Assembly (NCBI GenBank): GCA_021739805.1
Contig: JAIPBB010000041.1
Coordinates: 1 to 21,630 of the forward strand
Direction of reading: 5' to 3'
Source: Saprospiraceae bacterium
Lineage (GTDB): Bacteria > Bacteroidota > Bacteroidia > Bacteroidales > JAIPBB01
Length of the DNA stretch: 21,630 bases
Shown: positions 20,257 through 21,630 of the stretch, piece after piece
Layout of the letters: the number at the start of each line of letters is the position of its first letter
Numbering within the stretch: position 1 is the stretch's first letter
Position numbers and translations under genes: made by a program
Notes under the pieces: model-generated
The model's input: the letters and a program-made list of their open reading frames with translations, nothing else
Database searches by the model: none
What the model was told of the DNA's origin: nothing

Positions 20257-21627
20257 ATGAAACTTCTCCGAATTTATCTTTTAATCTTTTTGCTACTCAG
20301 TTCATTCCTGGCAAATGCACAATTCGATAGCCTGTTTGCTAAGACAGATGTAGTTTTAAGTGGAAAAATCACATCTATTTATGGAGGTTTCTCTCATGAT
20401 TTAGGAACAGAATATTGGTACGTCTCTATTGCCACTGATAGCATTTACAAACAAAATTTTCATATTGAAACTAATCCAACAAATATTACATGGGTGGTTT
20501 CAAATCTCAGATGTAAAGAAACTCCACTTGAAAAATGCATATCCAAATATCAAAATAAAAAATGGATTTTCTTTCTAAATAAAGAGCATTTCTATGGTGG
20601 TGATGAATTACCTGATAGTATGATTCTTCCATTTTCACATGCTACTGAAGAATCCATATTGAAGGTTTCACAAAAGCAGAAAATCAAAATAAATCATTTT
20701 TCACGAAATAAAAAATGTGATGAAAACTGCAAATTGTGTAATCATATCAAAAATGAAGAATGGAAAAAAGTTGAGAAATATATTGGAAAACATTTAAATG
20801 ACAAAAATGGTATTGGGTGGATGGAGCATAGAAGAATAAAATGGACTTTAACCGATAGAGTTATACTTTCCAGTCTTCCCTCCTATTGCTCGACAAGATT
20901 TATGTTTATAACTGAAAATGGTGAGACAGAAGCTTATGTGGGTTATCAGGTGGGATATTATAAAACATTTTGCACATGGATACCATATTTATTCTATGAA
21001 CTTTGGGGCCTTCAGGCTTTTAAACATTTTTCAATTGAAAATGTTGATAAGCTAATTTTAAAAAAGTTTTTAATTAATACGAATTACAGCGTAGAATATC
21101 TGGGATACGAAAAAGCAAATGATATACGCATGCTCACTGATACAGCCAAACAAAAAATTTATGGTGAAAATATGCCTTTGCCGGATGATTATGTTTTACT
21201 TGCTGCTGTTTTTGATGGAGAAATTCAATTGTATGAAGATTATAAAACAATGCCTGATTATCTTGATAGAGCAAAAGCATATATTGACAAATTAGAATCA
21301 GAAAAAAAAGTGTACTTATTAAGTTTGATAGCTTCACATACAATTCCTGAAATTGCTGAATATAGTCTGCAAGCCTTACAAAGATTAAATGATGAAAGAT
21401 GTATTCCTTTCTTAATTGCTCTGGCAGAATACAAAAGTAATTTGTTTGCTAAGGGTTGGATGAATTATAAATTGAGTGAATCATTTATGCTAAACCTCAT
21501 CTTAACACTTGACTCATTAACTGATTGTAAAACTAACCCTCAAGACATACCTTATGGCTTTGCTAGAAATGTTTGGGATTTGAGTGAAAATATTCCTATT
21601 TGGAAAAAGAAAATAAGCTCAAAATAA
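20257..21627 (+). CDS. exported protein of unknown function with HEAT-like C-terminal segment
   Basis: A 456-aa protein with a clear signal peptide (hydrophobic 4-18, cut near ANAQ-F). The N-terminal part is beta-rich (DVVLSGKITSIYGG, then EYWYVSIATDSIY). A cysteine cluster KCDENCKLCNH (about 149-159, C-x3-C-x2-C-x-H) might bind metal or form disulfides. Near residues 345-400 there are paired helices (SLIASHTIPEIAEYSLQALQ, CIPFLIALAEY) resembling HEAT repeats. No T9SS sorting domain or lipobox is present, so a periplasmic location is most likely. I do not recognise a family. The gene is complete and ends 3 nt before the window edge. Confidence 0.68.
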   Translation: MKLLRIYLLIFLLLSSFLANAQFDSLFAKTDVVLSGKITSIYGGFSHDLGTEYWYVSIATDSIYKQNFHIETNPTNITWVVSNLRCKETPLEKCISKYQNKKWIFFLNKEHFYGGDELPDSMILPFSHATEESILKVSQKQKIKINHFSRNKKCDENCKLCNHIKNEEWKKVEKYIGKHLNDKNGIGWMEHRRIKWTLTDRVILSSLPSYCSTRFMFITENGETEAYVGYQVGYYKTFCTWIPYLFYELWGLQAFKHFSIENVDKLILKKFLINTNYSVEYLGYEKANDIRMLTDTAKQKIYGENMPLPDDYVLLAAVFDGEIQLYEDYKTMPDYLDRAKAYIDKLESEKKVYLLSLIASHTIPEIAEYSLQALQRLNDERCIPFLIALAEYKSNLFAKGWMNYKLSESFMLNLILTLDSLTDCKTNPQDIPYGFARNVWDLSENIPIWKKKISSK

Positions 21628-21630
21628 AAT

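Overview
The window looks like a piece of a Bacteroidota (Bacteroidetes) chromosome. The DNA is AT-rich. Two secreted proteins end in type IX secretion (T9SS) type A sorting domains. Start codons mostly lack Shine-Dalgarno sites. Two places match the Bacteroidota -7 promoter box TAnnTTTG exactly. No rRNA, tRNA, CRISPR array, transposase or phage gene was found.

Layout. 1-2863 (+): the 3' part of an O-antigen ligase/polymerase-type membrane protein, then cytidine deaminase and a ChaN-family protein 3 nt apart. 3040-5683 (-): an exported endonuclease/exonuclease/phosphatase-fold protein and a T9SS-exported protein with two jelly-roll-like domains. 5886-9751 (+): a second T9SS protein (divergent to the first), two overlapping small paralogous membrane proteins, an exported patatin-like lipase and an exported alpha/beta hydrolase. 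The last two are bordered by copies of one intergenic repeat. 10125-17460 (+): a leucine/isovalerate-type catabolic cluster with a methylcrotonyl-CoA carboxylase beta-type subunit, two tandem methylglutaconyl-CoA hydratase-like crotonases, an unusual 728-aa biotin protein and an acyl-CoA dehydrogenase. 17493-21627 (+): a lipoprotein of unknown function, a YhcG/DUF1016 PD-(D/E)XK nuclease-like protein, a scramblase/LURP-one-like protein and an exported protein of unknown function.

Most interesting signal. The biotin protein at 13842-16028 has no ATP-dependent biotin carboxylase domain. It reads as a pyruvate carboxylase/transcarboxylase-5S type carboxyltransferase domain, then a region resembling the BT (subunit-docking) domain of methylcrotonyl-CoA carboxylase alpha, then a biotinyl domain. 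Together with the beta subunit at 10125 it contains the parts of a transcarboxylase rather than a carboxylase. I infer an ATP-independent route that moves CO2 from a keto-acid such as oxaloacetate onto 3-methylcrotonyl-CoA. The keto-acid pocket motifs are altered, so the donor is uncertain.

Second signal. Gaps in and around this cluster are filled with tandem arrays of exactly 7-nt period but differing monomers, with a REPIN-like perfect 27-bp inverted repeat, and with a palindrome whose two arms are both 7-periodic. One heptad array has run into the 3' end of the second hydratase and encodes its last 15 residues.
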